Shown: positions 1-9,362, counted from the stretch's first letter. The stretch: 64,000 bases of DNA from Psychromicrobium lacuslunae (GCF_000950575.1 NZ_CP011005.1:3472001-3536000); one strand, 5' to 3'. The notes: generated from the letters alone by a model not told the origin. Numbers and translations: made by a program.

Positions 1-1
1 G

Positions 2-1648
2 GCTCCCTTTGGCTGGGGCGACGGCGGTGGCGGTCCAACCCGCGAAATGATCGCTGCTGCCCGGCGTACTGCTTCCTTAGAAGGCTCACCCAAGGTCCGG
101 ATGGGTAGCGCGAAGAGCTTCTTCGAGCAGGCGCAGGCGGAATACCCGGCCCCGCCGGTCTGGCTCGGTGAGATGTATCTCGAACTGCACCGGGGTACCT
201 ACACCTCGCAGTCGAACACCAAGAAGGGCAACCGGCGCAGCGAGCACCTGCTCCGCGAGGCCGAGCTCTGGGCGGCCACCGCGACGGTGCGCAAGGGCGT
301 TGCTTATCCGGCGGCCGAGTTGAAGCGACTCTGGCAGCTGGTGCTGCTTCAGCAGTTCCACGATATTCTGCCGGGCAGCTCAATCGCCTGGGTACACCAG
401 GATGCTGAGCGAAATTACGCCGCGATAGCCAAGGAACTGGAAGAGATCATCGCCTCCTCGATGCGTACTTTGGTCGGCGAGGGGGACACCGAGTTCACTT
501 TCAATGCGGCACCGCATGAGCGTTCCGGAGTGCCGGCGCTCGCTGCCGTTCCCTCGGTGAGTGTTGAAACTCCGGTCGAGGTGACCGAGGCCGATGGTGG
601 CTATGTTTTGGACAATGGCATCATCCGTGCGGTGATCGATGCCAATGGTCTGATCACCTCGCTGATGGACTACGCCAGCGGACGCGAGGCGATTGCACCG
701 GGTGGAGCGGGTAACCATCTCGAATTGCACCGTGACACCCCGAATGCCTGGGACGCCTGGGATATTGACGAGTTCTATCGGCATAATGTCACCGATTGCA
801 CGGAGGCCCGCTCGGTCACCTTGGAAAGTGCGGGCTGGGACGCCGTCGTGGTGGTGGAACGACTGATCGGTACCTCGCCGCTCACTCAGCGAATCAGCCT
901 TTCGGCGGGTTCACCCTCGCTCACCATTACCAGCCAGATCGACTGGCAGGAAAGTCAGAAACTACTCAAGTTGGGCTTTGAACTGGATGTCCGTGCCGAC
1001 CGAAGCGCTTCAGAAACCCAGTTCGGTCATGTTTTCCGACCCACCCACACCAACACCTCGTGGGAGACCGCCAAGTTTGAGATCTGCGCACATCGCTGGA
1101 TCCACGTCGCGGAGCCCGGTTATGGGGTCGCGGTCAGCAACGGTTCAACCTATGGTCACGATGTCACTCGGGCAGTACGCGAAGCTGACGGTGGCACCAC
1201 CACGACAGTGCGGTTGTCGCTGCTCCGGGCACCGAAGTCACCCGACCCCTTCACCGACCAGGGCGAGCACGAGTTAGTGGTGAGTATCCGGCCAGGTGCC
1301 GCGATCGCTGACGCCGTCGAGGAGGGCTACCGGACCAACCTGGCACCGCGTACCATTACCGGTGCCGAGGCGGTGCAGCCGCTGTTCAGCGTCTTCAACG
1401 CGGCCTTGGTGGTTGAGGCGGTCAAGCTCGCCGAAGACGGCTCGGGAGACGTGATTGTCAGACTGTACGAATCGTTAGGGGAGCGTTCCACCGGTTTGAT
1501 CCGAGCAGGGTACCCGGTCTCTGGTGTTGAGGTCGTCGATCTGCTGGAGGAAGCTTTACCGGCTCCGGTGGGCGTGGTACTCGGTGCGGATTCCGTTGAA
1601 CTGACCTTGCGTCCCTTCCAATTGGTCACGCTAAGGTTCAAGCGCTAA
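2..1648 (+). CDS. Alpha-mannosidase (GH38), C-terminal part, truncated by window edge
   Basis: This open frame runs in from the left window edge, so the start and the N-terminal catalytic region are missing; 548 residues are visible. It opens with the glycine-rich APFGWGDGGGGPTREM stretch typical of the end of the GH38 catalytic barrel, followed by the helical middle domain (with QQFHDILPGSSI near residue 105-116) and the beta-sandwich C-terminal domain ending in RPFQLVTLRFKR. The family hydrolyses terminal alpha-mannosides. The frame is intact to its TAA stop. A strong hairpin follows about 80 bases later. The internal ATG at 47 is not the start, because family similarity continues upstream of it. 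Confidence 0.9.
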   Translation, partial: APFGWGDGGGGPTREMIAAARRTASLEGSPKVRMGSAKSFFEQAQAEYPAPPVWLGEMYLELHRGTYTSQSNTKKGNRRSEHLLREAELWAATATVRKGVAYPAAELKRLWQLVLLQQFHDILPGSSIAWVHQDAERNYAAIAKELEEIIASSMRTLVGEGDTEFTFNAAPHERSGVPALAAVPSVSVETPVEVTEADGGYVLDNGIIRAVIDANGLITSLMDYASGREAIAPGGAGNHLELHRDTPNAWDAWDIDEFYRHNVTDCTEARSVTLESAGWDAVVVVERLIGTSPLTQRISLSAGSPSLTITSQIDWQESQKLLKLGFELDVRADRSASETQFGHVFRPTHTNTSWETAKFEICAHRWIHVAEPGYGVAVSNGSTYGHDVTRAVREADGGTTTTVRLSLLRAPKSPDPFTDQGEHELVVSIRPGAAIADAVEEGYRTNLAPRTITGAEAVQPLFSVFNAALVVEAVKLAEDGSGDVIVRLYESLGERSTGLIRAGYPVSGVEVVDLLEEALPAPVGVVLGADSVELTLRPFQLVTLRFKR

Positions 1649-1728
1649 ACCAGCACGGCCGCCACCTGCCACGCAAGGGCCTGCAAAGGCTGGACGAGCG
1701 TCCGGGGTTGGTGGTGTGAGCCGAAACA

Positions 1729-1762
1729 GAAAATGGAGAGGGATATTTCCCTCTCCATTTTC
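1729..1762 (+). terminator. Hairpin terminator after the alpha-mannosidase gene
   Basis: A perfect 15-bp stem (1729-1743 with 1748-1762) closes a TATT loop. The outer part of the stem is A/T-rich, giving a T run on the plus strand, so it fits intrinsic termination of the mannosidase transcript. It also separates that gene from the RAE and helR promoter region just downstream. Confidence 0.8.
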
Positions 1763-1779
1763 AATTTATACCCGAGAGG

Positions 1780-1799
1780 GGGGCTTGCGGCAAGGCCCC
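1780..1799. promoter_or_regulatory. Rifamycin-associated element (RAE) upstream of helR
   Basis: The sequence GGGGCTTGCGGCAAGGCCCC is a near-palindrome that matches, as I recall it, the 19-bp rifamycin-associated element found upstream of rifamycin-inducible resistance genes in actinomycetes. It lies 105 bases before the helR start codon with no other gene between. Seen: the motif and its position. Inferred: rifamycin-inducible expression of helR. Confidence 0.85.
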
Positions 1800-1904
1800 C
1801 GTGGTGGCGCACAATGGTCAGTCGAAGATGGAGTCCGTGGCCGAGAAACCCTTGGCTGTGGCTCGAGACAGTGAACCGTTAAGCGGAGCCGAGGAACCAC
1901 AACC

Positions 1905-4133
1905 ATGAATCTGAGCGCTTTCAACCTGCCAGCAAACCTCGTTGCGAAAGCAGATCCGGAACTCATCCAACCCGATGAAGTCCACTTTGCGATGATTGAG
2001 CGGAGCCTGGAAAGCAGCATTGCCGAGCTTACTGAGCAGTTAGAAGCCGAGCGTAAAGCGCCTGGTGGCCAGGGCCAGGCGGCGCTGGAACGCGATCAGG
2101 AGATTCATCGGCTTAGTGCGCGACTGCGCGCGTTACGCCGTTTCGGACTCGATTTATGCCTTGGTTACATGATCACCGCAAGCGAGGATGCCGACCCAAT
2201 GATTGACCAGGCTGAGCCAGTGTATATTGGCCGTTTCGGTCTTACCGATGGCTCCGGGCGGAGGCTTTTGCTCGATTGGCGGGCACCTGCAGCTGAGCCT
2301 TTCTTCGGTGCAACTCACGCGAATCCGATGGGATTGCTGAGCCGCCGTCGTTACCGCTGGACACGGGGCCGGGTGACTGATTACTGGGATGAAGTCTTCA
2401 CCCCGGAAGGATTGAAAAATCGGGCCGCTCTCGATGACCAGTCAGCTTTCATCGCCAGTCTGGCCGATAATCGCTCGGCCCGGATGCGGGACGTGCTGGG
2501 CACCATTCAGGCCGACCAAGACGCCATTATCCGGGCCGGTTCAAGGGGAGCCTTGGTGGTTGACGGCGGTCCCGGCACCGGAAAGACGGTGGTCGCCTTA
2601 CATCGCACCGCTTATCTGCTCTACTCAGATCCGCGGCTGGAACATCACCGTGGTGATGTGCTGTTCGTCGGTCCGCATCAGCCCTATTTGAACTATGTGG
2701 CTGATGTGTTGCCTAGCCTGGGGGAGGAAGGGGTGCAGACTTGCACGCTACGCGACTTCGTGCCCGAGGGGGCTACCGCGATCACCGAGCTGGACCCGCA
2801 GGTGGTGGCATTGAAGACCTCGGCAGAACTGCTCAAAGCGATTGATTCCGCCGTCGCGCTTTATGAGAGACCCCCTACCGAGGGGATGTTGCTGGAAACC
2901 CCCTGGGCCGATGTCTGGCTGAGCGCTGCCGACTGGGCTGAGGGCTTCGACGCAGCTGAGCCAGCGGCAGCCCATAATGAGGCGCGGGACCAGATCTGGG
3001 ACGCAGTCATCAGGATATTGCTGGACAAGCTTCGGGATGCATTCGACGACTGGCAGGATGATGTAGACGAGTTTGACGCTTGTGCCATCGCCAGCGAGGA
3101 TCAGGAAAGCAGGATGCGCCGCGCGCTGGCCGGCAACCGCGAACTGGTGCGCAGCTTCGGCAAAGCCTGGCCTTTGCTGGAGGCGGCCGAAATCGTGGGA
3201 GATCTTTGGTCGGTGCCCGCTTACTTGCGGATGAGCGCACCGTGGCTCTCATCGGAGCAGCTTTCGGCGCTGCGCCGGCCGGAGGGCAGTCCCTGGACGG
3301 ATGCTGATTTACCATTCCTCGACGCGGCACGATTGCGCCTTGGTGACCCGGAGGCTTCGCGGCGCCGACAACGCCAGGCGGCTGCCGCCGAGGCTGGGCG
3401 GAATCGGATGTCCGAGGTGGTCAGGGACGCCATCGCGAACGATGATTCGGAAATGCAGGTGATGTCGATGTTGCGTGGTCAAGATCTGCGTGCCGCGCTG
3501 GTGGATCAGGACGCTGTCTCCGGCCCCGATCCGGACCTGCTGGCAGGCCCGTTCGGGCATATTGTGGTGGATGAGGCTCAAGAGCTCAACGATGCCCAGT
3601 GGCAAATGCTTCTGCAGCGCTGCCCTTCCCGGAGTTTCACCATTGTCGGCGATCGAGCCCAGGCCAGACACGGTTTTGCTGAGTCCTGGCGACAACGTTT
3701 GGCACGGCTTGGTTTTGACCGGATTGAAATGGCTTCGCTGACCATTAATTATCGGACCCCTGAAGAGGTGATGATCGAGGCCGAACCAGTAATCCGCAGT
3801 GTGCTGCCGGACGCCAATGTGCCCCATTCGATTCGAAGCAGCGGCATCCCGGTTCGCTATGGGATGAGCTCAGAATTGTCCGGGATCATGACCGACTGGC
3901 TGGCCACTCACCAGGAAGGGGTGGGCTGCGTGATCAGTGCTCAGGCACCGACCGGCCTTCAAGCTTCGGAACGGCTCAGGCTATTGAGTCCTGAGCTCGT
4001 CAAAGGCTTGGAATTCGACTTGGTCGTGCTGCTTGAACCGGAGAATTTTGGTGAAGGTATTGAAGCCGCGGTAGACCGATATGTGGCGATGACCCGGGCG
4101 ACTCAGCAGTTGGTCGTGCTGAGCGCGGAATAG
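1905..4133 (+). CDS. helR: HelR-type RNA polymerase recycling ATPase (HelD/UvrD-like)
   Basis: This 742-residue superfamily-1 helicase-like ATPase has an N-terminal charged coiled-coil arm (about residues 25-80), as in HelD proteins that insert into the RNA polymerase channels. Walker A is GGPGTGKT at residues 221-228 and the DEAQ box lies near 555-558. A C-terminal UvrD-like motor half ends with MTRATQQLVVL. HelD/HelR proteins dislodge stalled RNA polymerase from nucleic acid; actinobacterial HelR also displaces rifamycins from the enzyme and gives tolerance. The RAE upstream supports the HelR rather than the generic HelD assignment. The gene stands alone. ATG at 1905 is the only sensible start, just before the arm. 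It is not UvrD or PcrA, which is a separate gene at 17.4 kb. Confidence 0.88.
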   Translation: MNLSAFNLPANLVAKADPELIQPDEVHFAMIERSLESSIAELTEQLEAERKAPGGQGQAALERDQEIHRLSARLRALRRFGLDLCLGYMITASEDADPMIDQAEPVYIGRFGLTDGSGRRLLLDWRAPAAEPFFGATHANPMGLLSRRRYRWTRGRVTDYWDEVFTPEGLKNRAALDDQSAFIASLADNRSARMRDVLGTIQADQDAIIRAGSRGALVVDGGPGTGKTVVALHRTAYLLYSDPRLEHHRGDVLFVGPHQPYLNYVADVLPSLGEEGVQTCTLRDFVPEGATAITELDPQVVALKTSAELLKAIDSAVALYERPPTEGMLLETPWADVWLSAADWAEGFDAAEPAAAHNEARDQIWDAVIRILLDKLRDAFDDWQDDVDEFDACAIASEDQESRMRRALAGNRELVRSFGKAWPLLEAAEIVGDLWSVPAYLRMSAPWLSSEQLSALRRPEGSPWTDADLPFLDAARLRLGDPEASRRRQRQAAAAEAGRNRMSEVVRDAIANDDSEMQVMSMLRGQDLRAALVDQDAVSGPDPDLLAGPFGHIVVDEAQELNDAQWQMLLQRCPSRSFTIVGDRAQARHGFAESWRQRLARLGFDRIEMASLTINYRTPEEVMIEAEPVIRSVLPDANVPHSIRSSGIPVRYGMSSELSGIMTDWLATHQEGVGCVISAQAPTGLQASERLRLLSPELVKGLEFDLVVLLEPENFGEGIEAAVDRYVAMTRATQQLVVLSAE

Positions 4134-4272
4134 CTATCCGTTCAGTGTGAATTCCCTTATTTCGAGGTGCTTGAGCTTCGGCCAATGCGTCAGCAGATCA
4201 CTGCCGATCAGCTTTTCGGCGAGGAATTTTTATGGGTGCTACTGGCACGGAAACGATGAATGAGGCAGCCAA

Positions 4273-5067
4273 TCAGTAGTTGTGCAGCACTCTTTCCAGG
4301 AACTGCTGAGTGCGAGGCTGGCGGGGGTTGCTCAGTACTTCACTAGCCGGGCCGCGTTCCACCACCACGCCACCGTCCATGAAGACCACCTGGTCGGCGG
4401 TTTGCCGCGCGAAAGCCAGCTCATGCGTGACGATCACCATGGTCCAGCCTTCTTCGGCGAGCTCCTTGATCACCGCGAGCACATCGCCAACCAGCTCCGG
4501 GTCCAGCGCCGAGGTCGGCTCATCGAAAAGCAGTAACTGAGGTTTCAGTGCCAGGGCCCTGACAATGCCGACGCGTTGCTGCTGGCCGCCGGAGAGCTCG
4601 AAGGGGTAGGCGTCTTTCTTGGCCAGCAGACCCACCCGGTTCAGTAGCGCTTCGGCCTCTGGCACCACCTCGGCGCGGTCCCGTTTCTGAACCTGAAGTG
4701 GGCCTTCAATCACGTTTTGCAGCACGGTCATATGCGGAAACAGGTTGTAGTGCTGGAACACCATGGCCGAACGATCCCGCAGCTCTGCGCGTGCTTGTTT
4801 GCGCACGCCGAGTGAGAAGTCGATCGAGGTGGCACCAATGGTGACGGTGCCACCGTCGGGGGTTTCCAAACCGTTCAGCGACCGCAGCACAGTGGTTTTA
4901 CCCGATCCGGAGGGGCCGATCAAAGCCAGCACCGAACCTCGAGGTACTTCCAGGTCTATGCCCTTGAGCACCTCGTTGGTACCGAAAGCCTTGTGTAGAC
5001 CGGCGACCCGCAGCACCGTTTCTGGCTGGAAGACACCGCTCTGCGGGCGGAAGCTAGTGGGCGACAT
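4273..5067 (-). CDS. Polar amino-acid ABC importer, ATP-binding subunit
   Basis: A 264-residue nucleotide-binding subunit of the GlnQ/TcyC type. From the chosen start, Walker A GPSGSGKT is at about 51-58, Q-loop FQHYNLFPHM at 104-113, signature LSGGQQ at 158-163, Walker B LLLFDEPTSALD at 178-189 and the H-loop His at 215. I chose the ATG at 5067, which overlaps the permease stop by 14 bases; the alternative TTG at 5088 would read further into the permease gene. It is the last gene of a three-gene unit (binding protein, permease, ATPase). The substrate is inferred from the binding protein, probably cystine or a related polar amino acid. Confidence 0.9.
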   Translation of the reverse strand: MSPTSFRPQSGVFQPETVLRVAGLHKAFGTNEVLKGIDLEVPRGSVLALIGPSGSGKTTVLRSLNGLETPDGGTVTIGATSIDFSLGVRKQARAELRDRSAMVFQHYNLFPHMTVLQNVIEGPLQVQKRDRAEVVPEAEALLNRVGLLAKKDAYPFELSGGQQQRVGIVRALALKPQLLLFDEPTSALDPELVGDVLAVIKELAEEGWTMVIVTHELAFARQTADQVVFMDGGVVVERGPASEVLSNPRQPRTQQFLERVLHNY

Positions 5068-5713
5068 AGCGATCCAATCTCTTTTCAAGCAGTGATTGAA
5101 CGGTGGAAAGGACCAGGCAGATCACCCAGTAAACTACTGCGGCTTCGAGGTAGAGAACCATGAAATCGCCGCCCACCGAGGCAATTTGCTGCGCCTGGCG
5201 GAAAAGCTCGGTGACTAGGATGAGCGAGGCCAGCGAGGTGTCCTTGACGAGGGAAATGAAGGTGTTCGACAGCGGCGGCAATGAGACCCGGGCGGCCTGC
5301 GGCAGGATGATTCGCCGTAGCGTTTGTGCGCGCGACATGCCGATCATATGACCGGCCTCCCACTGTCCCTTGGGCACCGAGAGAATAGCGGCCCGGATAA
5401 CTTCCGCGCCGTAACCGCCGACGTTGAGCGAGAGCGCGATGATTGCGCTCGGCCAGGGTTCAAGCTTCAGACCAATATTCGGCAGCCCATAGAAAATCAC
5501 GAAGAGCTGCACCAGCAGCGGGGTGCCGCGGATCACCGAGATATAAAAGCGAGCGATGCCGGAGAGTAAAACGTTGCCGCTTATTCTCATTAACGCGATC
5601 ACCAAGGCGATCACCAAGCCGAGCGCGAACGAGGCTAGCGCGAGCGGAATCGTCGCCTGCACGGCACCGAGCAGAATCGGCCCGAGCGAACTCCAGATCA
5701 AGTCCCAGGTCAT
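5054..5713 (-). CDS. Polar amino-acid ABC importer, permease subunit
   Basis: A 219-residue integral membrane protein of the HisM/GlnP/TcyB type, with about five membrane segments starting near residue 12. The cytoplasmic EAA loop (WEAGHMIGMSRAQTLRRI, roughly residues 118-135) contacts the ATPase. It follows the binding-protein gene after a 46-base gap and overlaps the ATPase gene, so the three are probably one transcript. Only one permease gene is present, consistent with a homodimeric channel as in several cystine and glutamine systems. Confidence 0.9.
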   Translation of the reverse strand: MTWDLIWSSLGPILLGAVQATIPLALASFALGLVIALVIALMRISGNVLLSGIARFYISVIRGTPLLVQLFVIFYGLPNIGLKLEPWPSAIIALSLNVGGYGAEVIRAAILSVPKGQWEAGHMIGMSRAQTLRRIILPQAARVSLPPLSNTFISLVKDTSLASLILVTELFRQAQQIASVGGDFMVLYLEAAVVYWVICLVLSTVQSLLEKRLDRYVAH

Positions 5714-5759
5714 GGTTCAGCCTAGCCGGTACCAGCTTGTTTGCCAGGGAAGCGCGAGG

Positions 5760-6566
5760 TTACTTGGAAACGTCGGTGCCAAAGTACTTCTTTGAGATCT
5801 TGCTCAGCGTGCCATCGGCGCTGAGGTCGGCAAGTGCTTTATTGATTGCCTCGGTGAGCGCGGTCGACCCCTTGCGTAAAGTGAAGGCACTCAATGATTT
5901 ATCGGTCGTCTCGGCGGCAATTTTGAGGCCAGCGTTGGGAGTGTTCTTGGCGAAGTCCAGGTAGGTCAGCTTGTCGTTCACTACCGCGTCAACGCGATCT
6001 TGCTGCAACAGTGCCACCGATTGGGCCCAGCCCTCCACAGATTGCACGGTCGCACCACTTTGTTGAGCTAGCTTGTACCAGTTGCTGGTGAGCGATTGCG
6101 CGGTGGTTTTGCCTTTGAGGTCATCGAAACTCTTAATCGAATCGTTGCTGGCCTTGACCACAATAACGCCGGAAGAGACCGTGTACGGCTTGGAGAAATC
6201 ATATTTCTTCTCGCGGTCGGGGTTGATCGAAATTTGATTCGCCACCACGTCAAAGCGCTTTGCATCCAAACCAGCCAGGATGCCGTCAAACTGGGTCTCC
6301 TGGAACTTGGCCTTCACGCCAAGCTTTGCTGCGACCGCCTCGGCGATCTCGACGTCGTAGCCGGTCAACGCGCCGGAACCGCCCTCGTGATAGCTGAAGG
6401 GCTTGTAGGTTCCCTCGGTGGCGACCACCAATTCACCCTTGCTAGTGACATCGCTGAGCGAACTATCAGTGCCGCTGGCTGGGCTGCTGGAGCAACCGGC
6501 GACGGCCAAGCCCAGGCTGAGCAGCAAGCCAATTGCCAGAAGTTTTCGGGGTTTCGTCAGTGACAT
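5760..6566 (-). CDS. Substrate-binding lipoprotein of a polar amino-acid ABC importer (cystine-like)
   Basis: A 268-residue lipoprotein. Its signal sequence ends in a lipobox VAGC with the lipidated Cys at residue 25, followed by a Ser-rich linker and an SBP_bac_3 fold. Stretches such as FDVVANQISINPDREKKYDF and GKTTAQSLTSNWYKLA resemble cystine-binding proteins (TcyA/TcyJ type); this is similarity from memory, so specificity is tentative. It is first in the operon with permease and ATPase. An AAAGGA ribosome binding site sits just before the ATG. The promoter must lie in the divergent region 6567-6746 shared with the ABC exporter; no clear operator was recognised there. Confidence 0.88.
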   Translation of the reverse strand: MSLTKPRKLLAIGLLLSLGLAVAGCSSSPASGTDSSLSDVTSKGELVVATEGTYKPFSYHEGGSGALTGYDVEIAEAVAAKLGVKAKFQETQFDGILAGLDAKRFDVVANQISINPDREKKYDFSKPYTVSSGVIVVKASNDSIKSFDDLKGKTTAQSLTSNWYKLAQQSGATVQSVEGWAQSVALLQQDRVDAVVNDKLTYLDFAKNTPNAGLKIAAETTDKSLSAFTLRKGSTALTEAINKALADLSADGTLSKISKKYFGTDVSK

Positions 6567-6746
6567 TCAAATCCTTTGTTAGGCACCGTGCCAGTCGCGT
6601 GGTCCAGCGTGCGACATTATCACCGTTAACGCTTTAGTCGGGCGCTTATATTTCTCAAGATGACGAAGATATTCTCAGTTTTAGGAACAAACTGTCAGCG
6701 TAAGGCGCTACGTTACTGATTGAGTCGAGAGAGACGGGGATTCGCC

Positions 6747-8666
6747 GTGAGTATGGAAAATGCTGCCTGGCATTCGTTGTGGAGCACAGCGGGAGCCAAA
6801 ACCGACGAAGGTGGCATCAAAAAAGACACCCTGAAACGGACCTTCGCCTTCGCCGGACCATACCGTTGGCGGCTGGTGATCTTCGTGGCTCTTTCGGTGC
6901 TCTCTGCCTTTATTGCGGTGGCCACGCCGCTGCTCGCCGGGCAGATCGTGAACGCCATTGTGGCGCGCACCGACCTGCAACTGATTTTGACCCTGGCCGC
7001 TCTGATCGCCCTGGTTGCCATCGCCGACGCCGGGGTTGGTTTGCTGGTGCGTTGGCTTTCCTCACGGCTGGGGGAGGACGTCATTCTTGATCTGCGCACC
7101 AAGGTCTTCGATCATGTGCAGAAGATGCCGATTGCCTTCTTCACCCGGACCCGGACCGGCGCGTTGGTGAGCCGATTGAACAGTGATGTGATTGGTGCCC
7201 AGCAGGCTTTCAGCGGCACGCTCTCCGGCATTGTGAGTAACTTGGTCACTCTGGTGCTGACGCTGATCGTGATGCTCGGTACCTCGTGGCAGGTCACCGT
7301 GATATCGCTGGTGTTGCTGCCGATCTTCTTGCTGCCCGCGCGACGTTTCGGTCGACGGGTTGCTGGCTTGCGCAAGGAATCAGCGAACTTGAACGCGAGT
7401 ATGAGCACCCAGATGACGGAACGCTTCTCCGCGCCTGGAGCCACTCTGGTGAAGCTTTTCGGCCGTCCTGCCGATGAGTCTCGAGAGTTCGCGATGCGGG
7501 CCAGCCGGGTGCGAGACATCGGCGTGCGAACCACCATGATGCAGTTCGTCTTCGTCACCGCGCTGACCCTGGTCTCGGCGCTCGCGCTCGCCCTGGTTTA
7601 TGGTTTGGGCGGCTACTTTGCGCTACGTGGCGATCTTGCCGCCGGCGACGTGGTGGTGCTGGCACTGTTGCTGACCAGGCTTTATGCGCCGCTGACCGCG
7701 CTGGCCAGCGCCCGAGTAGACATTATGAGTGCCCTGGTTTCTTTCGCCCGGGTCTTCGAGATCCTCGATCTGAAACCGCTCATCCAGCAGAAACCAGATG
7801 CCCGGCCGTTGCCCGCCGGACCGCTCGGGGTGGAATTCGATCAGGTCCGCTTTGGCTATCCCTCCGCGGACAAAGTTTCGCTGGCCTCTCTTGAGGAGGT
7901 CGCTACCCTGGACACTCGCGGCGGCGAGGAAGTGCTGCATGGCGTCAGCTTCGTGGCCAAGCCCGGCGAGACAGTTGCCCTGGTCGGCTCCTCCGGCGCC
8001 GGTAAGTCAACCATCGCTCAGTTGCTCTCCCGGCTTTACGACGTCGACTCCGGCGCGGTCCGGATTGGTGGTGTGGATATTCGGGACACCACCTTCGATT
8101 CATTGCGCGCCTCGATGAGCATGGTGACCCAAGACGGACATCTGTTTCACGAGTCGATCCGCTCGAATTTGCTTCTCGCCCAGCCTGAGGCCAGCGAGGA
8201 AGACATTTGGTCGGCACTGCGTCGTGCTCGCTTGGCAGACTTGATCGCTTCGATGCCAGACGGTCTGGACACCGTGGTGGGGGAGCGTGGCTACCGGCTT
8301 TCCGGTGGTGAGCGACAACGCCTGACGATTGCCCGGCTACTGCTGGTGCAACCGGCCGTGGTGATCCTCGACGAGGCAACCGCGGCGCTGGATTCCACCA
8401 ATGAGGCAGCGGTGCAGGCAGCGCTCGGCGAAGCGCTGGAGGGACGCACCGCCGTGGTCATCGCGCACCGGCTCTCCACCATTAGGGAAGCCGACTCGAT
8501 TCTGGTGGTGGAAGGCGGCAATGTGGTGGAGCGTGGCACGCATGAGGAACTGCTAGCCGCCGAGGGCCGTTACGCCGAGCTGTACCGCACCCAATTCGCC
8601 CAGGGCGCCTCAGATGTAGCTGAGGTAGCCGCTTCCGACGTCGCGGAGGTCGGCCCGAAGGCCTGA
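6747..8666 (+). CDS. ABC exporter, fused membrane and ATPase domains
   Basis: A 639-residue half-transporter: six membrane segments (about residues 35-330) followed by a nucleotide-binding domain with Walker A VGSSGAGKST, signature LSGGERQR, Walker B VVILDEATAALD and an H-loop in VIAHRLSTI. All catalytic residues are canonical, so it can work as a homodimer. The GTG at 6747 is preferred because ACGGGGA lies about seven bases upstream; an ATG two codons later (6753) and a TTG at 6720 are alternatives. The substrate is unknown (lipid, drug or peptide). It is divergent from the amino-acid importer and ends before a 72-bp palindrome. A short repetitive Asp-Val-Ala-Glu-Val tail is present at the C-terminus. 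Confidence 0.88.
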   Translation: MSMENAAWHSLWSTAGAKTDEGGIKKDTLKRTFAFAGPYRWRLVIFVALSVLSAFIAVATPLLAGQIVNAIVARTDLQLILTLAALIALVAIADAGVGLLVRWLSSRLGEDVILDLRTKVFDHVQKMPIAFFTRTRTGALVSRLNSDVIGAQQAFSGTLSGIVSNLVTLVLTLIVMLGTSWQVTVISLVLLPIFLLPARRFGRRVAGLRKESANLNASMSTQMTERFSAPGATLVKLFGRPADESREFAMRASRVRDIGVRTTMMQFVFVTALTLVSALALALVYGLGGYFALRGDLAAGDVVVLALLLTRLYAPLTALASARVDIMSALVSFARVFEILDLKPLIQQKPDARPLPAGPLGVEFDQVRFGYPSADKVSLASLEEVATLDTRGGEEVLHGVSFVAKPGETVALVGSSGAGKSTIAQLLSRLYDVDSGAVRIGGVDIRDTTFDSLRASMSMVTQDGHLFHESIRSNLLLAQPEASEEDIWSALRRARLADLIASMPDGLDTVVGERGYRLSGGERQRLTIARLLLVQPAVVILDEATAALDSTNEAAVQAALGEALEGRTAVVIAHRLSTIREADSILVVEGGNVVERGTHEELLAAEGRYAELYRTQFAQGASDVAEVAASDVAEVGPKA

Positions 8667-8709
8667 GCGGTGCACTCCTTCGGCGCCTCGCCCCTTTCCT
8701 ACCCACCCT

Positions 8710-8781
8710 CGCGAGTTCGCTAAGCTGTCTCGAATTCGTTAGTAATTACTAGCGAATTCGAGACAAAACCGCGAACTCGCG
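8710..8781. terminator. 72-bp imperfect palindrome between convergent genes (bidirectional terminator or REP-like)
   Basis: Arms share one centre at 8745/8746: 8710-8720 with 8771-8781 (11 bp), then a 5-base internal mismatch, then 8726-8738 with 8753-8765 (13 bp), one T/G mismatch, and a self-complementary TAGTAATTACTA core. It sits exactly between two converging genes, so it probably ends both transcripts. It lacks a classical T tract on either side, and its size is unusual for a simple terminator. Confidence 0.65.
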
Positions 8782-8787
8782 GGAGGT

Positions 8788-9339
8788 TTAGCTGATCCGG
8801 GTCCAGCTGGACGCGATGTGCTGGTTTTTACGAGGCCCGGCAACATCCCAGACAACCTCCAACTGATCCGGGTCGAGCACTGTGTAGTCGACCCGGTAGA
8901 GGTCAGCGGAACAAGGATGCTCGGCCGTCCAGTGCCCCGAGCGCAGGTCAAGCCGGTGAAAGAAGACTCCGTAATCGAAGTACCAATCAAGCACGGCCGG
9001 ATCATCGGTGGCCCGTAGCAGGTAGTCACGTTTGGCGGGAACCCGGTAGCCCGCGGCGGCGGTGCCCCGAGGCAAGGTTGCAAGCATCGGCTGCTGATCG
9101 TGTTGATCCGCTGGAACCTGCTCCGTGGCGCCCCAAAGCAGGGTGCCTTCCTCGTGGTAGCGAAGGCCGCCGTCGGCGCTTGGACTGAACTGCAGGATGC
9201 CGTCGAAGTCGCTGTTTTGTCCGGTACTGCGCTCCAATAAAGTTCGCTTGACCTGCCAGTTGCCGATCAAGAAGGCGGCTAGATCAGTAAGTTCCGATGG
9301 CGTGGCCGGAACTGGGTACGGGGAACTGACTGCTGACAC
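8788..9339 (-). CDS. DUF6314 family protein
   Basis: A 183-residue cytoplasmic protein with no signal peptide or membrane segment. The pattern LAAFLIGNWQVKRTL near the start, GLRYHEEGTLLWG in the middle and a Trp-rich, beta-strand-rich C-terminal half (DWYFDYGVFFHRLDLRSGHW) match the DUF6314 family, which I recall as a small beta-barrel family common in Micrococcales; its function is not known. Its stop side faces the palindrome at 8710-8781, and a tRNA gene lies immediately upstream on the same strand. Confidence 0.75.
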   Translation of the reverse strand: MSAVSSPYPVPATPSELTDLAAFLIGNWQVKRTLLERSTGQNSDFDGILQFSPSADGGLRYHEEGTLLWGATEQVPADQHDQQPMLATLPRGTAAAGYRVPAKRDYLLRATDDPAVLDWYFDYGVFFHRLDLRSGHWTAEHPCSADLYRVDYTVLDPDQLEVVWDVAGPRKNQHIASSWTRIS

Positions 9340-9362
9340 AGTTTCAGCTTAAGACATTAATG

